From: an uncultured Prevotellaceae bacterium
GTDB lineage: Bacteria; Bacteroidota; Bacteroidia; Bacteroidales; Muribaculaceae
Reading direction: 5' to 3'
Assembly: GCA_900556245.1 (NCBI GenBank)
Contig: USOC01000062.1
Location: 1 to 6,674 of the forward strand
DNA: 6,674 bases
Made by a program: the position numbers and the translations under genes. The notes under the pieces were generated by a model, which was given only the letters and a program-made list of their open reading frames with translations, was not told the DNA's origin and ran no database searches. This document shows positions 1 to 5,902 of this stretch, in pieces (the stretch's first letter is position 1; every line of letters starts with the position of its first letter).

Positions 1-814
1 GGGGAGCACCGTTGTCGTTGAACGCGACGTCAACCATGACGCTCATCCCCGGAGCAGGCAGAGGCTTGACTCCTGCCGGAATGGCAAGGCGTACGGCATA
101 GAGTTGGTTGGCGTTGGCTTTCGGAGAGATGCTGATGATGTCCAGAGGGATTCTTTCCTCGGGCAAGAAGTCGAAAGTTGCCGTTGCCGATGCAATTTGT
201 GTACGTCGCAGATAGGCGGATGTCGGGATGTTAATCTCGATTTCCGGATTGTCGCCGGAGACGATGGAAAGAACCGGCATTCCTGCGGCAACGACTGTTG
301 GCGGGTCGAAAAATCGCTTTTGGACGAATCCGTCGAAGGGGGCATGGATTTTTGTATCTGCCAGTTGGTTTTGGGCGTTTTCGTATTTTTCCGTGATTTG
401 ATGCAGTCCGTAGCGGGCTTTGTCGTAGTTGTCGGCTGTGGTGGCACTGTCTGCGTAGAGCGCAATGATGCGTTCTGCCTCAGCTTTGGCTTTCAGAAAT
501 TCAGCTTTGGCGGCATCGTGTTGCAGCCGGTAGTCGCGAGGGTCGATTTCTGCAAGCAGCTGTCCTTTTACCACCCGGCTGCCTTCCATGGCGTAGACTT
601 GTTGCAGGGTTCCGCTGACTTTGAAGGCCATATTGACTTCTTCGGATGCTTTTACTCTTCCGGGAAATTCTTGGGATGCTGCATATTTGCCGGATTTTAC
701 AGTGTAGATCCTGACAGTTGCCATGGTTTTGGTTTCTGTCTTTTTTCCGTTGCACGAACAATTAAGAAGCAGGAGTCCGGCAATAGTTGAGGCGATGAAG
801 AGAATCTTTTTCAT
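1..814 (-). CDS. RND-type efflux periplasmic adaptor subunit (HlyD/MexA-like lipoprotein), 3' end off window
   Basis: This is the membrane-fusion subunit that would link an inner-membrane RND pump to an outer-membrane TolC-like channel for drug or metabolite export. The frame is open from ATG at 814 (complement) to the left edge, giving 271 visible residues of a family usually about 350-400 long. Residues 1-21 are a lipoprotein-type signal (MKKILFIAST start, hydrophobic LLLL, cysteines at 19 and 21; C21 preceded by Ser is the likelier lipidation site). The first half of the lipoyl domain is at about 52-92 (GRVKASEEV, then EGSRVVKGQLLAEIDPRDY). A short helical hairpin rich in Ala, Lys and Glu follows at about 95-150. 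The second lipoyl half is at 153-188 (TKIHAPFDGFVQKRF), and the beta-barrel domain starts at about 190. Pump and channel genes should lie to the left, outside the window. The family call is firm; the substrate cannot be told. Confidence 0.93.
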   Translation of the reverse strand, partial: MKKILFIASTIAGLLLLNCSCNGKKTETKTMATVRIYTVKSGKYAASQEFPGRVKASEEVNMAFKVSGTLQQVYAMEGSRVVKGQLLAEIDPRDYRLQHDAAKAEFLKAKAEAERIIALYADSATTADNYDKARYGLHQITEKYENAQNQLADTKIHAPFDGFVQKRFFDPPTVVAAGMPVLSIVSGDNPEIEINIPTSAYLRRTQIASATATFDFLPEERIPLDIISISPKANANQLYAVRLAIPAGVKPLPAPGMSVMVDVAFNDNGAP

Positions 815-844
815 ATCATCTGAAACATTAGCGGTTAGATATGT

Positions 845-874
845 GTCGGGCTTGTATTTTGTTTTTTGCCCGAT
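845..874 (-). other. Leader hairpin of the efflux adaptor mRNA
   Basis: TCGGGC (846-851) and GCCCGA (868-873) form a 6-bp GC-rich stem around a 16-base A/T-rich loop, with one further G-U pair possible outside. It begins within a few bases of the expected transcription start from the -7 box at 879-886, so it would form the 5' end of the adaptor transcript. It could protect the mRNA or be a dyad operator site. No U-tract follows it in the direction of transcription, so it is not a terminator. Confidence 0.35.
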
Positions 875-878
875 AAGG

Positions 879-909
879 CAAATGTAGAAGATTCTTTGAT
901 TATTTGAAA
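879..909 (-). promoter_or_regulatory. Bacteroidota-type promoter for the efflux adaptor gene
   Basis: Read on the minus strand, TACATTTG (886-879) matches the Bacteroidota -7 consensus TAnnTTTG exactly. TTTC (909-906) sits 19 bases upstream, close to the TTTG -33 element at its usual 19-21 base spacing. It lies about 65 bases upstream of the adaptor start at 814 and points toward it. Match and spacing are seen directly; promoter activity is inferred. Confidence 0.6.
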
Positions 910-978
910 GAGAACGGATGTGCTTATTTATGGTCGATTTGGGTTAAATAATCGCAATAATATCTTGGTGTCGGCCAT

Positions 979-1018
979 GGGAAAAGAAAACAGGCGAAGC
1001 CATATGGCTTCGCCTGTT
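979..1018 (-). terminator. Rho-independent terminator of the T9SS-domain protein gene
   Basis: Positions 989-1018 are a perfect 30-base inverted repeat. The half-site is AACAGGCGAAGCCAT, centred on CATATG at 1001-1006. It starts 24 bases past the TAA stop (1043-1045) of the minus-strand gene. On that strand the stem is followed directly by TTTTCTTTTCCC, a U-rich tail as expected for an intrinsic terminator. Plus-strand flanks are A-rich, so it works mainly for the minus strand. It separates this gene from the downstream adaptor gene, which has its own promoter. Confidence 0.85.
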
Positions 1019-1042
1019 GAAACAGCCTGTAGGCGGTTATTG

Positions 1043-2524
1043 TTATCGGTTGACGAATTTTGCGGAAGCGACTCCGTTTTCTCCGGCTGCTTTCACGATG
1101 TAGGCGCCTGCTGCTAGGGCAGAAAGGTCGACAACTTGGTTGTCGGCATCGGCGTTGGCCGCAAGCACAAGCGTGCCGGTAAGATTATAGATTTCATAAG
1201 CGGTCATTCCCGGCATGAAGAGCTTGAGGGAATTGTTGCTTGCTGAACATACGAGTTGTGCATTTTGTATAGCCAATTCGTTGACAGAACCGAACGATTT
1301 AAAGTCGGAGAAGATGACTTTCAAAAATTGTTCGTATGCCATTACTTCCGGTTCGGAGTTGAACATTTCGATAAGGGTCTGCGTGCAGCGACCTTGTTCG
1401 TCGTAGGTGTATGTATAGCGTTCACCTGCCATTTGCGTTGTTTTGCCTTCTTCGGTTATATATTCTTCGGAAAGGAGCAGGTTCCCTTTTTCGTTGAATT
1501 TAGTAATCAGCTTGCTTTGCACGTCGAGGGTCGAAAAATCACCGTCAAGGTAATATTCTTCAATGATTTCTTCATTGCTGCCGAAGTCGTCAGTCGTTTT
1601 CAGAATGTGTCTGATGCCTACTGTCTGTCCGTCATTGAGCGTTTCTCGCACTTCGAAATCTTCTTTGCCGTCTACCGGATAGGTTACCAGAGTGTATCCG
1701 TCGGGTTTCCCATTATAGTATTGTACGGCTTTGCTGATACGGTTTTCCCCGAGCAACAAAGCGTTCCATTCCGTAAGTATTTGTCCGTTGGTGTTTTTCC
1801 ATTCGATGTCGCGTACGTCATATTCAGTGTTCCATGTCTCTGTTAAACCGTCATATCCGAGCGTTGTATATTTGTAGGTTGTCGCTTTTTTTGTTTGAGG
1901 GTCGTAGGTGATTTCAGTCCTTTCTGTTTCGTCCCAGTTGCCTTGGAAGGGGACGGAAATGTTAAAGTTTGTCACGTTTCCATCAGCATTGCGCACAACA
2001 GCACGTTTCCAGGCCCCTGCGTTGTCACCCCAACTTTCTCCATTCCAGAGATACATCATCTGTTCTACCTTGAAGTCTTTTACTATGTCGTCATATTTTG
2101 AGGAAGTGCGCTCCGAGTAATTTTTCACATCTCCATCGATTGAATACGCAGTTTCATCGACAGTCATTCCGTTTTCATTGAGTGTGAACTCCGTTGCGTC
2201 AACTGTTCCGTCTGCATAAGTGACAGTTTCTTTCGTTACTTCTCCTTTTTCGTTGAAATCCATTTTGTAGGTGCCGTCGAGAAACCAATCCATTCCGTCG
2301 AAAATGTAAGCTTCTTCAGTAGAGGCGAGCCAGTATTGTCCGTTTTGCGAAACATTGGCCTTTTGGAGCAGTTTTTTTGCCAAGACGGCTTTGTCAGACG
2401 AGACGGTACGGCTTATCGGGGCGGTTTTGACTTTTTGAGCAGAGAAACGCTTGGCCGAAATCTGTGCCGTTACAGTCGAGCCGCACATGATTGCGGCCAT
2501 TGTCAGGATGTAGAATTTCTTCAT
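1043..2524 (-). CDS. Secreted protein of unknown function with T9SS type A-like C-terminal sorting domain
   Basis: The protein has 493 residues. A Sec signal peptide spans about residues 1-20 (MKKFYILTMAAIMCGSTVTA, cleavage likely just after VTA). The middle (about 60-400) is acidic, rich in Tyr, Trp, Thr and Glu, and built of irregular beta-type units. Recurring pieces are FNEKGEVTKE (90-99), LNENGMTVDE (115-124), NADGNVTNF (179-187), FNEKGNLLLSEE (343-354) and YDEQGRCTQT (374-383), loosely like MORN/YD-type 'x-N/D-x-x-G-x' repeats. Residues 414-493 resemble a T9SS type A sorting domain: YEIYNLTGTLVL (443-454), then VVDLSALAAGAYIVKA (464-479), ending in KFVNR. In known T9SS cargo this domain directs passage through the outer membrane and is cleaved, often with surface anchoring. 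No enzymatic motif was recognised. The gene appears monocistronic, with its own -7 box and terminator. The start is set by the signal peptide. The leader lacks a Shine-Dalgarno site, as is common in this phylum. Confidence 0.88.
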   Translation of the reverse strand: MKKFYILTMAAIMCGSTVTAQISAKRFSAQKVKTAPISRTVSSDKAVLAKKLLQKANVSQNGQYWLASTEEAYIFDGMDWFLDGTYKMDFNEKGEVTKETVTYADGTVDATEFTLNENGMTVDETAYSIDGDVKNYSERTSSKYDDIVKDFKVEQMMYLWNGESWGDNAGAWKRAVVRNADGNVTNFNISVPFQGNWDETERTEITYDPQTKKATTYKYTTLGYDGLTETWNTEYDVRDIEWKNTNGQILTEWNALLLGENRISKAVQYYNGKPDGYTLVTYPVDGKEDFEVRETLNDGQTVGIRHILKTTDDFGSNEEIIEEYYLDGDFSTLDVQSKLITKFNEKGNLLLSEEYITEEGKTTQMAGERYTYTYDEQGRCTQTLIEMFNSEPEVMAYEQFLKVIFSDFKSFGSVNELAIQNAQLVCSASNNSLKLFMPGMTAYEIYNLTGTLVLAANADADNQVVDLSALAAGAYIVKAAGENGVASAKFVNR

Positions 2525-2565
2525 AGATTCAAATTTTACTTTGGAATTTCGTTTTATATTTTCTG

Positions 2566-2573
2566 CAAATATA
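2566..2573 (-). promoter_or_regulatory. -7 promoter element for the T9SS-domain protein gene
   Basis: On the minus strand TATATTTG (2573-2566) matches TAnnTTTG exactly and lies 41 bases upstream of the start codon at 2524. No good TTTG -33 element is present 19-21 bases further upstream, where the sequence is A/T-rich (AATATAATAAAATG). The call rests on the -7 box and its position alone. Confidence 0.5.
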
Positions 2574-2718
2574 CGTAAAAATATTTCATTTTATTATATT
2601 TTGGGTGAAAAATGATGCAATAGTGTTGCTTTAGCCTGTATAATGATTGCTTTTAGCAAATAAACTACTTGCAGAATTGAGGAAAAAGTGCGAAATTCGC
2701 AGAAAAATTGAATGACAG

Positions 2719-3801
2719 ATGATTACACAAGAACAATTAAAAGAGACAGAAGAACGCAAGTTGGCGTTGAGGAGGTATCTTTGACATCGACAGCAAGAAG
2801 ATAGAAGTCGAGGAAGAAGAGTTGCGCACGCATGTGCCGAATTTTTGGGACGACCAGAAAGCGGCAGAGAAGCAGATGCGCAAAGTGAAGGAATTGCATT
2901 TTTGGATTGATAGTTACGAAGAAATCGAAAAGATGGTCGGTGAATTGGCTTTGGGTTTCGATTTCGTGAAGGAAGAGCTGATCACAGAAGCCGAGCTCGA
3001 TGAGATGTATGCCAAAACCATCGAACGGTTTGAGGAGGTAGAACTGCGCAATATGTTGCGTCGTGAAGAAGACAAACTGGGCGCAGTACTCAAGATTAAT
3101 TCGGGAGCGGGAGGAACAGAGAGTCAGGACTGGTCCCAGATGCTGATGCGTATGTATCTTCGTTGGTGCGAGGATCACGGTTACAAGACGACGATTGTCC
3201 ATCTGATTGAAGGCGACGAAGCCGGAATCAAGTCGGTGACGATAAAAGTGAAAATGGGGTACACCGTCTGGTTAGAGTGTCGCCATTCAATGCGCAGGGC
3301 AAGCGTATGACTTCGTTTGCTTCAGTGTTTGTCACGCCGTTGGTCGACGACACCATTGAAGTGACCATTAATCAGGGTGATATTTCATGGGATACGTTCC
3401 GAAGCGGCGGTGCCGGCGGGCAGAACGTCAACAAGGTGGAGACCGGCGTGCGCCTGCGTTATAATTATAAAGATCCCGACACCGGGGAGGTGCGCGAGAT
3501 TTTGATTGAAAATACAGAGACCCGTTCGCAGCTCGACAACCGCGAAAACGCCTTGCGTTTGCTGCGTTCGCAACTCTACGATATGGAGTTGCAGCGGCGT
3601 ATGGCTGAGCAGCAGAAAATCGAGGCGGGCAAGAAGAAAATCGAATGGGGGTCACAGATTCGCAGTTATGTGTTTGACGACCGTCGAGTGAAGGATCACC
3701 GTACCGGTTTCCAGACTTCCGACGTGAATGGCGTGATGGACGGAAAAATCGATGGGTTTATCAAAGCTTATCTTATGGAGTTTTCTTCATCGGCCGATTG
3801 A
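2719..3801 (+). CDS. prfB: Peptide chain release factor 2 (RF2), programmed +1 frameshift plus a second unexplained frame break
   Basis: RF2 recognises UAA and UGA stop codons in the ribosomal A site and triggers peptide release. The reading runs in three segments. The first, from ATG 2719, encodes MITQEQLKETEERKLALRRYL and ends at in-frame TGA 2782-2784. After a +1 shift, frame 2 (GAC at 2783) runs to TGA 3308-3310 and covers domain 1 (EELRTHVPNFWDD) and the start of domain 2 (SGAGGTESQDWSQML, GDEAGIKSVTIK). From about 3244 the RF2 sequence continues in the first frame: SENGVHRLVRVSPFNAQGKR with the SPF stop-recognition motif (3280-3288), the catalytic GGQ (3415-3423), IEWGSQIRSYVFDD and a normal end at TGA 3799. 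About 11 residues matching E. coli ISGDYAYGWLR are absent at the second junction. Restoring 34 bases gives 371 residues, near the 365 of E. coli RF2. Without that repair only a truncated product lacking SPF and GGQ is made. Identity is certain; functionality as written is doubtful. Confidence 0.95.
2770..2785 (+). promoter_or_regulatory. prfB: prfB programmed +1 frameshift (autoregulation) site
   Basis: The sequence AGGAGGTATCTTTGAC contains an internal Shine-Dalgarno-like AGGAGG, a 3-base spacer, the slippery CTT codon and an in-frame TGA followed by C. It differs from the E. coli cassette (AGGGGGTATCTTTGAC) at one base. When RF2 is scarce the ribosome pauses at the poorly terminating TGA-C, slips +1 and reads GAC, so RF2 controls its own synthesis. 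RF2 sequence continues in the shifted frame (DIDSKKIEVEEEELRT), which supports this assignment. Confidence 0.95.
3242..3252 (+). other. prfB: Second frame junction inside prfB (probable 34-bp deletion or sequence error)
   Basis: Upstream frame reads VTIK with ATA-AAA at 3242-3247, then VKMGYTVWLECRHS, which is not RF2-like. The downstream RF2 frame reads K-SENGVHRL with AAA-AGT-GAA at 3244-3252. The two overlap on the run AAAA (3244-3247). Compared with remembered RF2 sequences, the conserved segment around GDYAYG between VTIK and ENGVHR is missing and the frame changes from phase 2 to phase 1. This equals a net loss of 34 bases if 11 codons plus one base were removed. The sequence alone cannot tell a biological deletion from an assembly error. 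Confidence 0.8.
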
Positions 3802-3851
3802 CAGAACCCGACTCTTTTTATGAATAACGAATAAAGGATTACAAAAACGAT

Positions 3852-5012
3852 ATGGCAGGTTCAAATTTTATCGACTATGTGAAGATTCTTTGCCGCTCCG
3901 GTAAGGGCGGTGCCGGTTCCGCGCATTTTCACCGTGCGAAATATGTGCCAAAAGGCGGTCCAGATGGAGGCAACGGAGGGCGCGGCGGGCACATTATTCT
4001 GCGGGGAAATCATAACCTGTGGACGCTGCTCCACTTGAAATACCAGCGGCATATTTTTGCAACCGACGGTCAGCCGGGAGGCGAGAGCCGCAGTTTCGGC
4101 AAAGACGGAGAAGACCGTGTGATTGAAGTGCCGTGTGGAACGGCTGTCTATGACGCTGAAAACGGGAAGTTCCTTTGTGAAGTGACCGACGACGGGCAGG
4201 AAGTGAAGTTGCTTCGTGGCGGACGAGGCGGACTTGGCAACTGGAATTTCAAGACCGCGACCAATCGCGCGCCCCGCTATGCGCAACCCGGGGAGCCGGC
4301 TATCGAAAAGTCGATAATCCTTGAGCTGAAGTTGCTTGCCGATGTCGGACTTGTGGGTTTCCCGAATGCCGGAAAATCGACGCTTCTCTTTTCGATTTCG
4401 GCGGCGAAGCCGAAGATTGCCGACTATCCTTTCACGACGCTTGAGCCTAATCTGGGAATTGTCAGCTATCGTGACCGGCAGTCGTTTGTGATGGCTGACA
4501 TTCCGGGAATTATCGAAGGGGCCAGTGAAGGGAAGGGCCTTGGATTGCGATTCCTCCGCCATATCGAGCGCAATGCCGTTCTGCTGTTTATGATACCGGC
4601 AGATGCTGACGATGTGAAGCGGGAGTATGAAATTCTGGTGAATGAACTGGAGCGTTTCAATCCCGACCTGACAAATAAGGGGCGCGTGCTGGCAATCACG
4701 AAATGTGATATGCTTGACGAAGAACTGATTGAGGAGATGCGGGCGCACCTTCCGGAAGGTATTCCGACGGTGTTTATCTCTTCAGTGGCGGGTATGGGCT
4801 TGTCGGAATTGAAAGACGTGCTTTGGCGTACCATTAACGATGAGGACAACCGTATTCCTACGCGTATCACTCATCGGGACCTCGACCTCAAGCACCGTGT
4901 GCAGGAAGAGGATGAATTTGTCATTGAGCACGAAGCGGTCGGGGATGAAGATGATTTGGAGATGGAATGGCCTGAAGAGTATTGGGAAGAAGATTTCAAG
5001 GATGAGGATTAG
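3852..5012 (+). CDS. obgE: Obg-family GTPase (ObgE/CgtA)
   Basis: This essential GTPase takes part in late 50S subunit maturation and links GTP or ppGpp status to growth; it is cytoplasmic and ribosome-associated. It has 386 residues. The glycine-rich Obg fold covers residues 1-158 ([45 protein letters not shown]). The G domain runs from about 160 to 330: G1 GFPNAGKST (169-177), switch I DYPFTT (191-196), G3 DIPG (216-219) and [12 protein letters not shown] after it, G4 TKCD (283-286) and G5 SSVAG (310-314). G4 has Thr where the consensus NKxD has Asn; I recall Thr here in other Bacteroidota Obg proteins. The C-terminal region is a strongly acidic tail (352-386, ending DFKDED) rather than a full OCT/TGS domain. 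ATG 3852 is supported by the conserved FIDYVKI start and an AGGA about 13 bases upstream. It lies 50 bases after prfB and overlaps pgeF by 11 bases, suggesting one operon. Confidence 0.97.
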   Translation: MAGSNFIDYVKILCRSGKGGAGSAHFHRAKYVPKGGPDGGNGGRGGHIILRGNHNLWTLLHLKYQRHIFATDGQPGGESRSFGKDGEDRVIEVPCGTAVYDAENGKFLCEVTDDGQEVKLLRGGRGGLGNWNFKTATNRAPRYAQPGEPAIEKSIILELKLLADVGLVGFPNAGKSTLLFSISAAKPKIADYPFTTLEPNLGIVSYRDRQSFVMADIPGIIEGASEGKGLGLRFLRHIERNAVLLFMIPADADDVKREYEILVNELERFNPDLTNKGRVLAITKCDMLDEELIEEMRAHLPEGIPTVFISSVAGMGLSELKDVLWRTINDEDNRIPTRITHRDLDLKHRVQEEDEFVIEHEAVGDEDDLEMEWPEEYWEEDFKDED

Positions 5013-5787
5013 ATCGCTTGATATTGGAGATAAAGACGGCGGCGTTTTCGCTTTTACGACAGAGCGGGGCGCTGCCGCTTGTTTTGAGCCGTATGGGGCA
5101 TTCAACTGTTGTGACTATGTGGGTGACGACGAAGAGCACGTGGCTTCCTGCCGTTCCGATTTGTGCCGCGAGTTGGGCATTGCCGACGGGAGTCTTGTGA
5201 CAGCACGGCAGGTGCATGGCGACGAAGTCGCTGTTGTCGGCAGCGGTATGGTCGCAATGGACTGCGAGCAGCGGGCGGAGCGTCTTGTCGGTGTTGACGC
5301 ATTGGTTACGAATGTGCCCGGAATTGTCATAGGAGTGTTTACGGCCGACTGTGTGCCGGTGTTGCTTGCCGACTTGGATGCCGGAGTCGTGGCGGCGGTG
5401 CATGCCGGCTGGAAAGGTACGGTTAAGGGAATTGCAGCTCGTGCGATTGACCGGATGTCGGAACTTGGAGCGTCGCCGTCAGCTGTCCGCGCTTTTATCG
5501 GGCCGGCAATTTGTATGTCGTGCTTTGAGGTCGGTGATGAAGTGGCCGATGAATTCCTGCGCTATGGCTTTCCGATGGCGGAATTGATGAGGAGAAACCA
5601 TCGAACCGGAAAGGCGCATATCGACTTGGTCCGTGCCAATGCCTGGCTGCTTGAGCGGTCAGGAGTCTTGCCGGGGCATATCCGCCGGTCCGGACTTTGC
5701 ACCAAATGTGAGCCGGAGCGTTTTTTCTCCGCGCGCGTTCTGGGTGCGGCTTCCGGTCGTATCCTGACAGGTATTGGCATCCGCTGA
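5002..5787 (+). CDS. pgeF: PgeF/YfiH-family protein (laccase-domain, purine nucleoside phosphorylase-like)
   Basis: It has 261 residues, typical for this family. Members were long called multicopper polyphenol oxidases. Characterised ones act as zinc-dependent purine nucleoside phosphorylases or adenosine deaminases, and the E. coli protein (PgeF) also corrects misincorporated residues in peptidoglycan precursors. Visible family motifs: [14 protein letters not shown] (41-54), [10 protein letters not shown] (67-76), [10 protein letters not shown] (98-107), [11 protein letters not shown] (114-124), [10 protein letters not shown] (131-140), [17 protein letters not shown] (165-181), HIDLVRAN (206-213) and [14 protein letters not shown] (232-245). 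The expected metal ligands His72, Cys117 and His134 are all present. ATG 5002 lies inside the end of obgE (stop 5010-5012). An open frame extends back to 4840, but those 54 residues are obgE read in another frame and look nothing like the family. The overlap suggests coupled translation. The actual substrate here is inferred only from the family. Confidence 0.93.
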   Translation: MRIRSLDIGDKDGGVFAFTTERGAAACFEPYGAFNCCDYVGDDEEHVASCRSDLCRELGIADGSLVTARQVHGDEVAVVGSGMVAMDCEQRAERLVGVDALVTNVPGIVIGVFTADCVPVLLADLDAGVVAAVHAGWKGTVKGIAARAIDRMSELGASPSAVRAFIGPAICMSCFEVGDEVADEFLRYGFPMAELMRRNHRTGKAHIDLVRANAWLLERSGVLPGHIRRSGLCTKCEPERFFSARVLGAASGRILTGIGIR

Positions 5788-5805
5788 TGTTCTGTAGGGT
5801 ATCAT

Positions 5806-5845
5806 GCGCAGCCGTGTTGCAAAATCGTTTTTCCAACGGATGCGC
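5806..5845 (+). terminator. Imperfect hairpin after pgeF, possible operon terminator
   Basis: GCGCA (5806-5810) pairs with TGCGC (5841-5845). Inside it CCGT-g-TTG pairs with CAACGG with one mismatch and one bulge, leaving an A/T-rich loop. It starts 18 bases after the pgeF stop. The tail (CTCGTTTGTG) is only weakly U-rich, and the minus strand has no U-tract either, so an efficient intrinsic terminator is uncertain. The location between convergent genes favours a role at transcript ends. Confidence 0.4.
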
Positions 5846-5902
5846 CTCGTTTGTGTAAGTCAGAAGAAATCCACTTGTCCCCTTTTGCCGTAGAAGCCCC
5901 GG

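Noticed and set aside
43..761. Two minus-strand frames (43-465 and 501-761) within the adaptor gene
   Set aside because: They are in a different phase from the continuous frame starting at 814, which alone encodes the signal peptide and lipoyl motifs.
104..790. Long plus-strand open frame (228 codons) opposite the efflux adaptor
   Set aside because: It is antisense to a gene with clear adaptor motifs, its Cys/Phe/Gly-rich composition is typical of a shadow frame, and it has no recognisable domain.
2600..2644. Possible plus-strand promoter elements for prfB (TAGTGTTG at 2621, TATAAT at 2639)
   Set aside because: TAGTGTTG differs from TAnnTTTG at a conserved T and its upstream TTTG is only 17 bases away. 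TATAAT has no partner at a proper distance. The prfB promoter stays unassigned.
2719..3801. UGA recoding in this organism as an explanation for the broken prfB
   Set aside because: UGA ends pgeF and prfB here, and the programmed prfB site itself depends on UGA being a stop. No internal UGA was seen in the other genes.
3820..3834. Mini-ORF ATG-AAT-AAC-GAA-TAA in the prfB-obgE gap
   Set aside because: Four codons with no convincing RBS; likely chance in A/T-rich sequence. A leader-peptide role cannot be supported.
3861..4748. 295-codon minus-strand open frame opposite obgE
   Set aside because: It lies wholly within obgE on the opposite strand, has no family motifs, and obgE is unambiguous.
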